In this document: in pieces, positions 24,512 to 31,895 of the stretch
Numbering within the stretch: position 1 is the first letter of the stretch
How the letters are laid out: every line of letters starts with the position of its first letter
NCBI GenBank assembly: GCA_027487775.1
Contig: JAIYCY010000029.1
Location: 186,001 to 250,000 of the forward strand
DNA: 64,000 nucleotides
Source: Planctomycetaceae bacterium
Lineage (GTDB): Bacteria > Planctomycetota > Phycisphaerae > Tepidisphaerales > Tepidisphaeraceae
Direction of reading: 5' to 3'
The notes under the pieces: generated by a model
Told to the model about the DNA's origin: nothing
The model's input: the letters and a program-made list of their open reading frames with translations, nothing else
The model's database searches: none
Program-made: the position numbers and the translations under genes

Positions 24512-25648
24512 TCATTTGAGGTATGGCGGGAGGATGAAAGGTGAGGAGAAGAGTTGTGTGGAGGCGTCGGAGGTTCGTTTGCTGGCCCAGAGCAGGTTGT
24601 GAGCGTTTGGAGAGAAGACGGGCAGGCCGTCGAAGCCGGGGGTGAAGGTGATACGGCAGCGTCGGTCGGAGTCGAGTCGGTGGAGGTAGAGTTCGTAGTT
24701 GTCGTGACCGTGTAGGCTGGTGGCGTAGACGATGAGGTTGTTGTTGGGATGCCAGAAGGGTCCCCAGTTGACGGCGTCGTCGCGGGTGTGTTGTTTTTCG
24801 TCTTGGATGCCGAGGATGTTGCGGTCGGCATCATAAATGACCGTGGCGCTGAAAATCTGGAGTTTGTCGTCGCCTCGGCGGTCAGAGCGATAGAGGATGC
24901 GTGAACCGTCGGGTGAGAAGAAGGCTCCGCCGTCGTAGCCTGTTGTGGTGGTGAGTCTGACGACGTTGGAACCGTCGGCTTGCATGACGTAGAGGTCGAT
25001 GGCGCGGGATTCGGCGATGGGGAGTTGGGTTTCGGGGTCGAGGTTGTCGCGATTGGAGGCGAAGAGGATGTGTCGACCGTCGGGGGAGTAGACGCATTCT
25101 GCGTCGTAGGCGTTGTTGCTCGTGAGTTTGAATTGAGCGAGGTCGAGTCCGCGTCGTGGATCGGCGGCGGAGAGTGCGCCGGCCCAGCCGTCGGCGCGGT
25201 AGATGTCCATGTTGTTGTCGATGGTCCAGACGTAGCGTGAACCGGCGCGATTGTAACCGCCTGCGCGTTGTGCGGGTGGATTGGGGCCAGTGGAAGCGAA
25301 GATGAGGGATCGTCCGTCGGGTGAGAAGTAGCCGCAGGTATTGGCGGAGTTTGGTGGGCTGATTTGGATGGGTCGTCCGAGAGCGAGGAGTTGGTTGGAT
25401 TCGATGCGTGTGGGCGCGACGAACATGCGATAGGCGGCCTCGGAAGGGAGTGAGGCTTGGAAGATGATCCAGCGGGCGTCAGGAGAGAAGTAGCCTTCGC
25501 CGGCGCGGGCAAAGCCTGAGGTGAGTTGGATGGGGGATGGGAGGGTTTCGGCTTCGGAGCGAGGGGCGGTTGCACATCCGGTGAGGACGGCTACGCAGGA
25601 GAGGGCGATGGCAATCAGTGAAGGACCTCGGGAGGTTTTACGTTGCAT
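24512..25648 (-). CDS. TolB-like beta-propeller lipoprotein
   Basis: Probable outer-membrane or periplasmic lipoprotein with a six-bladed PD40/WD40-like propeller. The N-terminal signal ends in a clear lipobox (VLTGC, about residues 21-25). At least four blades carry the PD40 signature: GYFSPDARWIIFQAS, GYFSPDGRSLIFAST, CVYSPDGRHILFASNRD and AFFSPDGSRILYRSDRRG; later ones are PFWHPNNNLIVYATS and PVFSPNAHNLLWASK. The 378-residue length fits a bare propeller with no peptidase domain. Unlike TolB it is lipid-anchored and no tol or pal gene is nearby, so a Tol role should not be assumed. It is divergent from the porin that follows. Confidence 0.85.
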   Translation of the reverse strand: MQRKTSRGPSLIAIALSCVAVLTGCATAPRSEAETLPSPIQLTSGFARAGEGYFSPDARWIIFQASLPSEAAYRMFVAPTRIESNQLLALGRPIQISPPNSANTCGYFSPDGRSLIFASTGPNPPAQRAGGYNRAGSRYVWTIDNNMDIYRADGWAGALSAADPRRGLDLAQFKLTSNNAYDAECVYSPDGRHILFASNRDNLDPETQLPIAESRAIDLYVMQADGSNVVRLTTTTGYDGGAFFSPDGSRILYRSDRRGDDKLQIFSATVIYDADRNILGIQDEKQHTRDDAVNWGPFWHPNNNLIVYATSLHGHDNYELYLHRLDSDRRCRITFTPGFDGLPVFSPNAHNLLWASKRTSDASTQLFSSPFILPPYLK

Positions 25649-25808
25649 GGCGTGACGTTAGTGTGGCAAGGATGGGTCGGCAAATGGTGGATTGAAGGGT
25701 TCGAGGGATGCGCGGGCGGCATGCCGAGAGCGTGGCGGGAGTTTGGACTTTGAGGGTGCGTGAGATTATTTTGCAGTGGACAGCGATACAACTGAACCGG
25801 GAGTTTGC

Positions 25809-27140
25809 ATGGATGGCAACAAACGCAAGGGAGTGTTGGGCTCAGTCCTGATGACGCTGGCGAGCGTAAGTGCGCTGGGTTTGGGGGGAGAAGCCTGGGG
25901 TCAGTCGACTGTTGAAGCCGGGGCGGTCGTGCAGGGCGATCTTGCGGCAGAGTTGAACGCGCTCAAGGCGCGGATCGCGGAACTGGAGCAGAAGCAGCAC
26001 GCGCAAACGGTGGCGGTGATGCAGGATGATGCGGCGAGGCGGAGTGAGGTGGGTGGTGGGGAGAAATTGCTTGCGGGCTGGGGCGTAGGTGGTGTGGGCG
26101 GGCCTGTGTTGATGAGTGCGGACGGGAATTATACGTTGCAGTTTTGGGGATTGTTTCAGTTCCGGTCGGTGACGAATTGGTCGGGGATGGACAATCTGGG
26201 TGGGTTGTTTGACGAAGAGTCGAGCGTGGTGAGCGGATATGAGATTCGTCGGTTGCGGCTGGGGATCAAGGGTCATGTGATCAGTCCGGAACTGACGTAT
26301 GTCGTGAGTGCTGCGTTTAATCGTTCGGGGGGTAGTTTTGATTTGGACAGCGCGTACGTGCAGTACATGTTCAGGCCGGAGTGGGGGATTAAGTTTGGTC
26401 AGTTTAAGGAGAGTGTTTTCCGGGAGGAGACCGTTTCCTCGTCGAGGCAACTGGCGGCCGAGCGGTCGATGCTGAACGAGATTTTGGGCGGTGGGTTGAC
26501 GGATTGGGTGCAGGGCGTTGCGTTGGTGTATGAGGGGGATCGGGTGCATGGGGAGTTTGCGATGCACGACGGCGCGGACTCGGACAACACGAACTTTACG
26601 GATATCTCGTCTGACTATGGATTTGGCGGGCGTGTGGATGTGCGGTTGCAGGGTGACTGGAAGGGGATCAACGATTTCACTGCGATTGGTAACAAGGAGC
26701 CGTTGTTGGTGATGGGGGCGGGCTTTGATTACACGGCGGTGGGGGATGTGAAGTCGCTGTTGCATACGGTGGACGTGCAGTACGAGACGGCGACGGGCTT
26801 GAATCTTTACGCGGCGTATCTGGGCCGGCATCGCGACCTCGGGGCCGGAAGCGACTACGACTACGGCTTTATGGTGCAAGGCGGTCAGATCGTGCACGAA
26901 CGTTGGGAGCCGTTTGCGCGGTATGCGATTTTGTATCAGGACAACACGATCGGCTCGGAGAATTACTTTCAGGAAGTCACGATGGGCGTGAATTATTACT
27001 TCTTGAAGCATAACGCGAAGGTGACGGTAGACGTGGTGATTCTGCCGGACGGTTCGCCGCGCGCCGTCTCAGGCGCGGGAATTCAGAGCGGGGTGGATGA
27101 GCAGATCGTGCTGCGGGGTCAGTTTCAGCTTTCGTTCTGA
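25809..27140 (+). CDS. Phosphate-selective porin O/P (OprP-like)
   Basis: Outer-membrane beta-barrel porin. The ATG at 25809 has GGGAG 5 nt upstream (25799-25803); an earlier GTG at 25776 lacks one. The 443-residue protein has a signal peptide (MDGNKRKGVLGSVLMTLASVSALGLGGEAWGQ), a short N-terminal coiled coil (AAELNALKARIAELEQKQHA) that could trimerise or contact peptidoglycan, then a barrel of amphipathic strands such as YTLQFWGLFQFRSVTNW and EIRRLRLGIKGHVISPELTY. It closes with an aromatic C-terminal residue (LRGQFQLSF), as Bam substrates do. The WGIKFGQFKESVFREE segment is typical of OprP/OprO. Selectivity for phosphate is a family label only. Confidence 0.88.
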   Translation: MDGNKRKGVLGSVLMTLASVSALGLGGEAWGQSTVEAGAVVQGDLAAELNALKARIAELEQKQHAQTVAVMQDDAARRSEVGGGEKLLAGWGVGGVGGPVLMSADGNYTLQFWGLFQFRSVTNWSGMDNLGGLFDEESSVVSGYEIRRLRLGIKGHVISPELTYVVSAAFNRSGGSFDLDSAYVQYMFRPEWGIKFGQFKESVFREETVSSSRQLAAERSMLNEILGGGLTDWVQGVALVYEGDRVHGEFAMHDGADSDNTNFTDISSDYGFGGRVDVRLQGDWKGINDFTAIGNKEPLLVMGAGFDYTAVGDVKSLLHTVDVQYETATGLNLYAAYLGRHRDLGAGSDYDYGFMVQGGQIVHERWEPFARYAILYQDNTIGSENYFQEVTMGVNYYFLKHNAKVTVDVVILPDGSPRAVSGAGIQSGVDEQIVLRGQFQLSF

Positions 27141-27257
27141 TGGGGCTGTAGGTTGGCGTGTTCTGTGAATTGTCATGAGCGTTAACTTGGCTAGGGTCGA
27201 GGCCGATAGAGGTGGGTGCGGGACAATTGGAGGTCTTGGATTAGACTCGTGCGTGTG

Positions 27258-28214
27258 ATGTCCAAGACGGTTCAGATGTCTGAGAGTGATTTTTTGGAGA
27301 AGATTCGGAGGCGTGCGGTCGCGAGCGATCGCGTGCCGATTCCGATTGGCGACGATTTGGCGGGCGTTCGGGTGGGGCATGAGTTGATCATGTTGGGTTC
27401 GGATCAGGTTGCGGACGGGGTTCACTTTGATTTTCGGGAGCATTCGCCTAGGCAGATTGCGCGGAAGGCGGTGCTGAGGAATTTTTCAGATTGCGCGGCG
27501 ATGGCGTGCCTTCCGCATGCGATGACGGCGACGCTGTTGCTGCCGCGGGGCGTAGGGAGCGGGCTTGCGAGTGCATTGACCGAGGCGATGGACGAGGTGG
27601 GGCGGGCGTTTGATTGTCCGTTGGTGGGGGGTGATACGGGAAGTTGGGACGGGGGTTTGGTGATTGGGGTGAGTGTTGTCGGTCGTTGCGAGGGTGTGGG
27701 GCCGGTGTTGCGAGGGGGTGCGAGGGCTGGAGATCGGATTTACGTGAGCGGGCCCTTGGGCGGAAGCATTCTGGGGCGGCATATGGAGCCTGTTCCGAGG
27801 ATTGCCCTTGCGCGTGCATTGGCCGGGCGTGGTCTTGTGCATGCGATGATCGATTTGTCGGACGGCTTGTCGCGAGATTTGCCGAGGATTTGTACGGCGT
27901 CGGGCGTCGGCGCGACGATCGATGCGGCGTGCGTGCCGATCCACGAAGATGTGGATCGACTTCTTGCGATGAAGTTGGGGAAGGGAGAAGGGCATGTGTC
28001 GAGGACGGGCGCGGAGGTGCGATTGGGGCATGCGCTGGATGATGGCGAGGACTATGAGCTGTTGATAGTCGGTCGCGAGATTGAAGATGGTGAGATGAAG
28101 GCCGATCTGGGGTTGATCGAGGTTGGTTGGGTCGAAGCGGAGTCTGGCGTACGGCTGATGCGTGGAGGTCGTGTGGAGGAGATGGAATCGCGTGGATGGG
28201 AGCATGGGCTATGA
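27258..28214 (+). CDS. thiL: Thiamine-monophosphate kinase
   Basis: Phosphorylates thiamine monophosphate to the cofactor thiamine pyrophosphate. It is an AIR-synthase-fold protein with family motifs PIGDDLAGV, GSDQVADGVHFDF, LRNFSDCAAMACLP, GGDTGSWDGGLVIGVSVVG, YVSGPLGGS and MIDLSDGLSRDLPRIC. The final DDGEDYELLIVG is also typical. An internal ATG at 27276 (MSESDFLEKIRRR) matches the usual N-terminus even better and is an alternative start. The stop overlaps the tsaE start as ATGA (28211-28214), so the two genes are translationally coupled. No TPP riboswitch is visible upstream. Confidence 0.93.
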   Translation: MSKTVQMSESDFLEKIRRRAVASDRVPIPIGDDLAGVRVGHELIMLGSDQVADGVHFDFREHSPRQIARKAVLRNFSDCAAMACLPHAMTATLLLPRGVGSGLASALTEAMDEVGRAFDCPLVGGDTGSWDGGLVIGVSVVGRCEGVGPVLRGGARAGDRIYVSGPLGGSILGRHMEPVPRIALARALAGRGLVHAMIDLSDGLSRDLPRICTASGVGATIDAACVPIHEDVDRLLAMKLGKGEGHVSRTGAEVRLGHALDDGEDYELLIVGREIEDGEMKADLGLIEVGWVEAESGVRLMRGGRVEEMESRGWEHGL

Positions 28215-28645
28215 GGCGTCGCGTGGTGGAGGTAGAGGATCTTGAGGGGACGGCCGGCGTTGCGCGCGAGGTGGCGGGTGATTTGTGGGCGGGCGCGGTG
28301 TTGGGTTTGAGTGGTGATTTGGGTGCGGGGAAGACGACGTTCGTGAGGGCGTTGGTGGAAGCGATGGGTGGTGATGGGATGCAGGTGAGCAGTCCGACGT
28401 TCGTGTTGCTGCACATTTATGAAACACGTCGTGGTCGCGTGTTCCATTTGGATGCGTATCGGACGGCGGGCGTGGATGATTTTGAGGGGATCGGATTTGG
28501 TGAGTTGCTGGGCGAGGGTGGTGTGACGGTTGTGGAATGGCCGAGTCGTGTGGAATCGATTTTGCCGTCGGATGCGGTGCGGATCGAGATCGAGACGCGA
28601 GGGCCGACGGCGCGGCGATTTTCGATGGATTGGCCTGATCGTTGA
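28211..28645 (+). CDS. tsaE: tRNA t6A biosynthesis ATPase TsaE
   Basis: ATPase partner of TsaD-TsaB that resets the t6A complex after each cycle. The Walker A motif GDLGAGKTTFVRAL lies at about residues 34-47, followed by the family's SSPTFVLLHIY strand, the HLDAYR switch and VTVVEWPSR. The 144-residue length is normal. The start is fixed by the ATGA overlap with thiL; a longer in-frame start inside thiL is not needed. TsaD is encoded elsewhere in the window; no tsaB is present. Confidence 0.95.
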   Translation: MRRRVVEVEDLEGTAGVAREVAGDLWAGAVLGLSGDLGAGKTTFVRALVEAMGGDGMQVSSPTFVLLHIYETRRGRVFHLDAYRTAGVDDFEGIGFGELLGEGGVTVVEWPSRVESILPSDAVRIEIETRGPTARRFSMDWPDR

Positions 28646-28841
28646 GGCGGGACGATTTGGGGTTAGGCGTTGGACGGACCGACCGCCGGGGCTTTGTCCG
28701 CGTGGGAGGCGGGTGAATTGCGACGGGTTGTTTTGTGGAGATTTCGTGGATGATTGGGTTGTTCGGTGTGCTGGCATCGTGTGGCGGATCGTGTAGGTTG
28801 TGGCGACGGTTTTGGGGAGAACAATTTGCCAGGTGATGCGA

Positions 28842-30392
28842 ATGGATTCGCGAGCCGAAGACAATCTTGTGGGTGCGTTCGCTGCCGGTGCTGCGGGGAC
28901 GGTCGATGCTGGTGGCGCGACGTCGACGTTGCATGCAAGCCGAGGCGCGACGGCGTGGCATGGCAAGCGAGTGCATTTTGCTGGGATCGGCGGGGCGGGG
29001 ATGAGTGGCTTGGCGGCGATGTTGTGCGATGCTGGTGCGTTGGTGAGTGGTTCTGAGCTAAAGCCTTCGGAGACGACGCTTGCGCTTGCGAGGCGTGGGA
29101 TCCGGATCACGTATGCGCAGGACGGGAGCGCGTTGGATGCGGGGATCGCGTTGTATGTTCGGACGGCGGCGGTGCCGGACGATAATGCGGAGTTTCGGCG
29201 TGCGTTGGAGCTTTCGCTGCCGCACTTGAAGTACGCGCAGCTCTTGGGTCGTGTGATGTCGGATCGATTCGGCGTGGCGGTGGGTGGGACGCATGGCAAG
29301 AGCACGACGACATCGATGATCGCGTTCGCGTTGGTGGATGCTGGGCTTGATCCGAGTCTGGTGATCGGGGGAACGGTGCCGCAGCTAGGCGGATCGAGTC
29401 GGAGCGGTTCGGGCCGGCATTTTGTGGTGGAGGCGTGTGAGTACGACCGGAGTTTTCATCAGCTTCATCCGCGTGTGGTGCTGCTGACGAATCTGGAGGC
29501 CGAGCATTTGGATGTGTATCGAGATTTGGACGACATTCGTGAGGCGTTTAGGACATTTGCACGGCTGGTGCCGTTGGATGGCGTGGTGATCGGCTGTGGT
29601 GATGATGTGAACCTCGGGCCGCTGCTCAGGGATTTGGATCGACCGACGCAGACGTACGGATTTGATGCGTCGAGTGATTGGCGGATTGAGTTGCTGGAGG
29701 TGGTTCGTGGATCGTCGCATGGTCGTGTGACGGAGCGAGCGACGGGCGAATCGGTTTTGATCAGGCCGAGCCTGCCGGGGCGGCACAATTTGCTGAACGC
29801 GGCCGGTGCATTGGCGGCGGCGCGTGCGTGCGGGCTGTCGCTTGCATCGTCGGCGGACTCGATCAGTCGATTTTTGGGTGTTGATCGTCGGATGACGGAG
29901 ATGGGTCGATTCAACCGCGCGATCGTGGTGGACGATTACGGACATCATCCGACGGAGATTCGCGCGACGCTGTCGGCGTTGCGTGCGCGGTATCAGCCTT
30001 CGCGACTGGTGTGTGTGTTTCAGCCGCATCAGTTCAGTCGGACGCGGATTTTGTTTGATGATTTTACGAGATCGTTTGATGATGCGGATGTGGTGATCAT
30101 GCCGGAGATTTATGGCGTGCGTGATTCTGCATCTGATCGGGCGGCGGTGAGTAGTGCGAGGCTGGCGCGGGCGCTCGTGGATCGGGGTCGGGCGGCGGAG
30201 CATGTGGAGACGTTTGACTCGGCGGTAGAGCGATTGCGGGAGATGGCGTGTGAGGGAGATTTGATCGTGACGATGGGTGCGGGGAATGTATATATGATTG
30301 CGCAGAATCTGATCGAGTCGGAGGATCGGATGGAGGGGAGTGAGGTTGTGGAGCGGGGAGGCGGATTGGGTTCAGAGGTGGGATCGGCATGA
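28842..30392 (+). CDS. murC: UDP-N-acetylmuramate--L-alanine ligase
   Basis: Adds L-Ala to UDP-MurNAc, the first step of the peptidoglycan stem peptide, in the cytoplasm. The ATG at 28842 has AGGTG 6 nt upstream; a GTG at 28800 and an ATG at 28836 are alternatives. From 28842 there is an Ala/Gly-rich leader of about 35 residues before the N-terminal Rossmann domain (KRVHFAGIGGAGMSGLA). The ATP-binding P-loop GGTHGKSTTTSM, the NLEAEHLDVY segment and the C-terminal DDYGHHPTEIRATL and VFQPHQFSRT motifs are intact. The 516-residue length is slightly above normal because of the leader and a Glu/Gly-rich tail. The gene ends in an ATGA overlap with murB. Its presence shows that this planctomycete has a peptidoglycan pathway. 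Confidence 0.96.
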   Translation: MDSRAEDNLVGAFAAGAAGTVDAGGATSTLHASRGATAWHGKRVHFAGIGGAGMSGLAAMLCDAGALVSGSELKPSETTLALARRGIRITYAQDGSALDAGIALYVRTAAVPDDNAEFRRALELSLPHLKYAQLLGRVMSDRFGVAVGGTHGKSTTTSMIAFALVDAGLDPSLVIGGTVPQLGGSSRSGSGRHFVVEACEYDRSFHQLHPRVVLLTNLEAEHLDVYRDLDDIREAFRTFARLVPLDGVVIGCGDDVNLGPLLRDLDRPTQTYGFDASSDWRIELLEVVRGSSHGRVTERATGESVLIRPSLPGRHNLLNAAGALAAARACGLSLASSADSISRFLGVDRRMTEMGRFNRAIVVDDYGHHPTEIRATLSALRARYQPSRLVCVFQPHQFSRTRILFDDFTRSFDDADVVIMPEIYGVRDSASDRAAVSSARLARALVDRGRAAEHVETFDSAVERLREMACEGDLIVTMGAGNVYMIAQNLIESEDRMEGSEVVERGGGLGSEVGSA

Positions 30393-31291
30393 AGCTTGTG
30401 GATCCATTTAGAGGTTTGGAGTCGATGGTGGAGCGAGACGTGATGCTGTCGCGTCACACGTGGTATCGCATTGGCGGGCCTGCGAGGTATTTTGTTAGGC
30501 CCGGCGGGGTTGAAGAGCTTCGTGAGGCGGTTGCGCGTTGTCGAGCGCACGAGATTCCGATGTATGTGCTGGGCCGTGGAGCGAATTTGCTGGTAGCGGA
30601 CGAGGGCGTGGACGGGGCGGTGTTTCACTTGTCGGATGGGGCGTGGGAGGATGTGCAGATCGAGGGTCTGCGTGTGCGAGTTGGAGCGGGCGCGGACTTT
30701 GCGAAATTGATCGTGCAGGTGGTTCGCGTGGGGCTAGCGGGGATTGAGGGGCTGGCGGGTATTCCGGGATCGATGGGCGGGATTGTGAGGATGAATGCGG
30801 GAGGCAAATGGGGTGAGGTCGGCGCGGTGGTGGAATCGGTCGAGGTGATGGACGACGCGGGCGAAGTTCAGACGATCGAGCGTCATGCGATGCGGTTTGG
30901 GTATCGGTCGGCGAACCTTGAGCAGCGATTTGTGCTGGGTGCGACGTTGGAGCTGCGGGAAGATGATGCGGAGGAGATTGCGAAGCGTTATCGCGAGGTT
31001 TGGATGTACAAGCGGACGACGCAGCCGCTGAACACGAAGAACGCCGGGTGCGTGTTTCGCAATCCGGGCGGTGGCCGAAGCGCGGGGGCATTGATAGACG
31101 CGGCGGGGCTCAAGGGGATGCGGATCGGAGCGGCAGAGGTGAGTGATCGGCACGCGAATTTTTTTGTGGCGCATCCTGGATGTACGGCGGGCGATGTAAT
31201 GCAACTGATCAAGGGCGTGCAGCAGCGGGTGATGGACCATGCGGGCGTGATGCTGGAGCCGGAAGTGAAGATGTGGCCGTTGCGGTTGTGA
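30389..31291 (+). CDS. murB: UDP-N-acetylenolpyruvoylglucosamine reductase
   Basis: FAD-dependent reductase that makes UDP-MurNAc from UDP-GlcNAc-enolpyruvate. The FAD-binding signatures are RHTWYRIGGPARYFVRP, VLGRGANLLVADEG and GLAGIEGLAGIPGSMGGIVRMNAGG. The C-terminal domain carries the catalytic Ser in NPGGGRSAGALIDAAGLKG and the Glu near the end (LEPEVKMWPL). The 300-residue length and the absence of the extra Tyr loop place it in the type II group found in Gram-positives and many other phyla. It overlaps murC by 4 bp in a dedicated murC-murB pair; ftsQ and ddl, common neighbours elsewhere, do not follow. Confidence 0.95.
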   Translation: MKLVDPFRGLESMVERDVMLSRHTWYRIGGPARYFVRPGGVEELREAVARCRAHEIPMYVLGRGANLLVADEGVDGAVFHLSDGAWEDVQIEGLRVRVGAGADFAKLIVQVVRVGLAGIEGLAGIPGSMGGIVRMNAGGKWGEVGAVVESVEVMDDAGEVQTIERHAMRFGYRSANLEQRFVLGATLELREDDAEEIAKRYREVWMYKRTTQPLNTKNAGCVFRNPGGGRSAGALIDAAGLKGMRIGAAEVSDRHANFFVAHPGCTAGDVMQLIKGVQQRVMDHAGVMLEPEVKMWPLRL

Positions 31292-31327
31292 AGATGGTGG
31301 TCGAGGTGGATACTCGACACGGTGTCG

Positions 31328-31837
31328 ATGCAACTTCCGCAAGAATTGTACGATGAGCTTCGGCGCTTGGCCGCGGGGTTTCTCAGATATGAGAGGCGTG
31401 ACCATACGCTGCAGGCGACGGCGCTTTTGCATGAAGTGATTCTGAAGCTGCAGTCGCGGTTGAGTTCGACGCAACTGTCTCGCCGTGATTTGGTAGCGGC
31501 GAGCGCCGAGGCGATGCGGCGGATTTTGGTGGATCATGCGCGGTCGCGGAATCGACTGAAGCGGACCGGCCAGACCCAGGCGAGTCGTGGTGATGTTGAT
31601 CTGCTGGGTATCGCGACGCGGGACGGTCGATCGCATGATTTGCTCGACTTGCATGCGGCACTCACTGACTTGTCGGAGGTGGATGCCGAATCGGCGCGTG
31701 TGGTTGAATTGCGTTTTTTTGCGGGTTTGTCTGTGGAGGAGACCGCAACGACGATGGGCATATCGCCTCGGTCTGCTGCGCGTTTGTGGGCGTTCGCCCG
31801 TGCATGGCTATATGACCGGCTGACGAGAGCGGATTGA
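31328..31837 (+). CDS. ECF-like RNA polymerase sigma factor (planctomycete kinase-linked type)
   Basis: Alternative sigma factor of the TIGR02999-like ECF group. Region 2 is seen as ELYDELRRLAAGFLRYERRDHTLQATALLHEVILKL, with a degenerate -10 recognition helix. Region 4 is DAESARVVELRFFAGLSVEETATTMGISPRSAARLWAFARAWLYDRL, a clear helix-turn-helix. The 169-residue length is normal. The GTG at 31322 is an alternative start. No anti-sigma gene follows; the next gene is a Ser/Thr kinase. Such sigma-kinase pairs are a recognised planctomycete arrangement in which the kinase is thought to control the sigma factor by phosphorylation; that is inference here. Confidence 0.9.
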   Translation: MQLPQELYDELRRLAAGFLRYERRDHTLQATALLHEVILKLQSRLSSTQLSRRDLVAASAEAMRRILVDHARSRNRLKRTGQTQASRGDVDLLGIATRDGRSHDLLDLHAALTDLSEVDAESARVVELRFFAGLSVEETATTMGISPRSAARLWAFARAWLYDRLTRAD

Positions 31838-31895
31838 AAAAGCTGGCAGTGGTGCGTGTTGAATGTCGCTGTGATGGAAGTCAACGGAGTAAGCT

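Noticed and set aside
24313..25575. Long Ser/Thr/Pro-rich minus-strand frame upstream of the small 98-residue gene
   Set aside because: It runs out of frame across the TolB-like gene, has shadow composition, and only its last 98 codons look like a real protein.
27141..27257. TPP riboswitch upstream of thiL
   Set aside because: The conserved THI-box sequences are not present.
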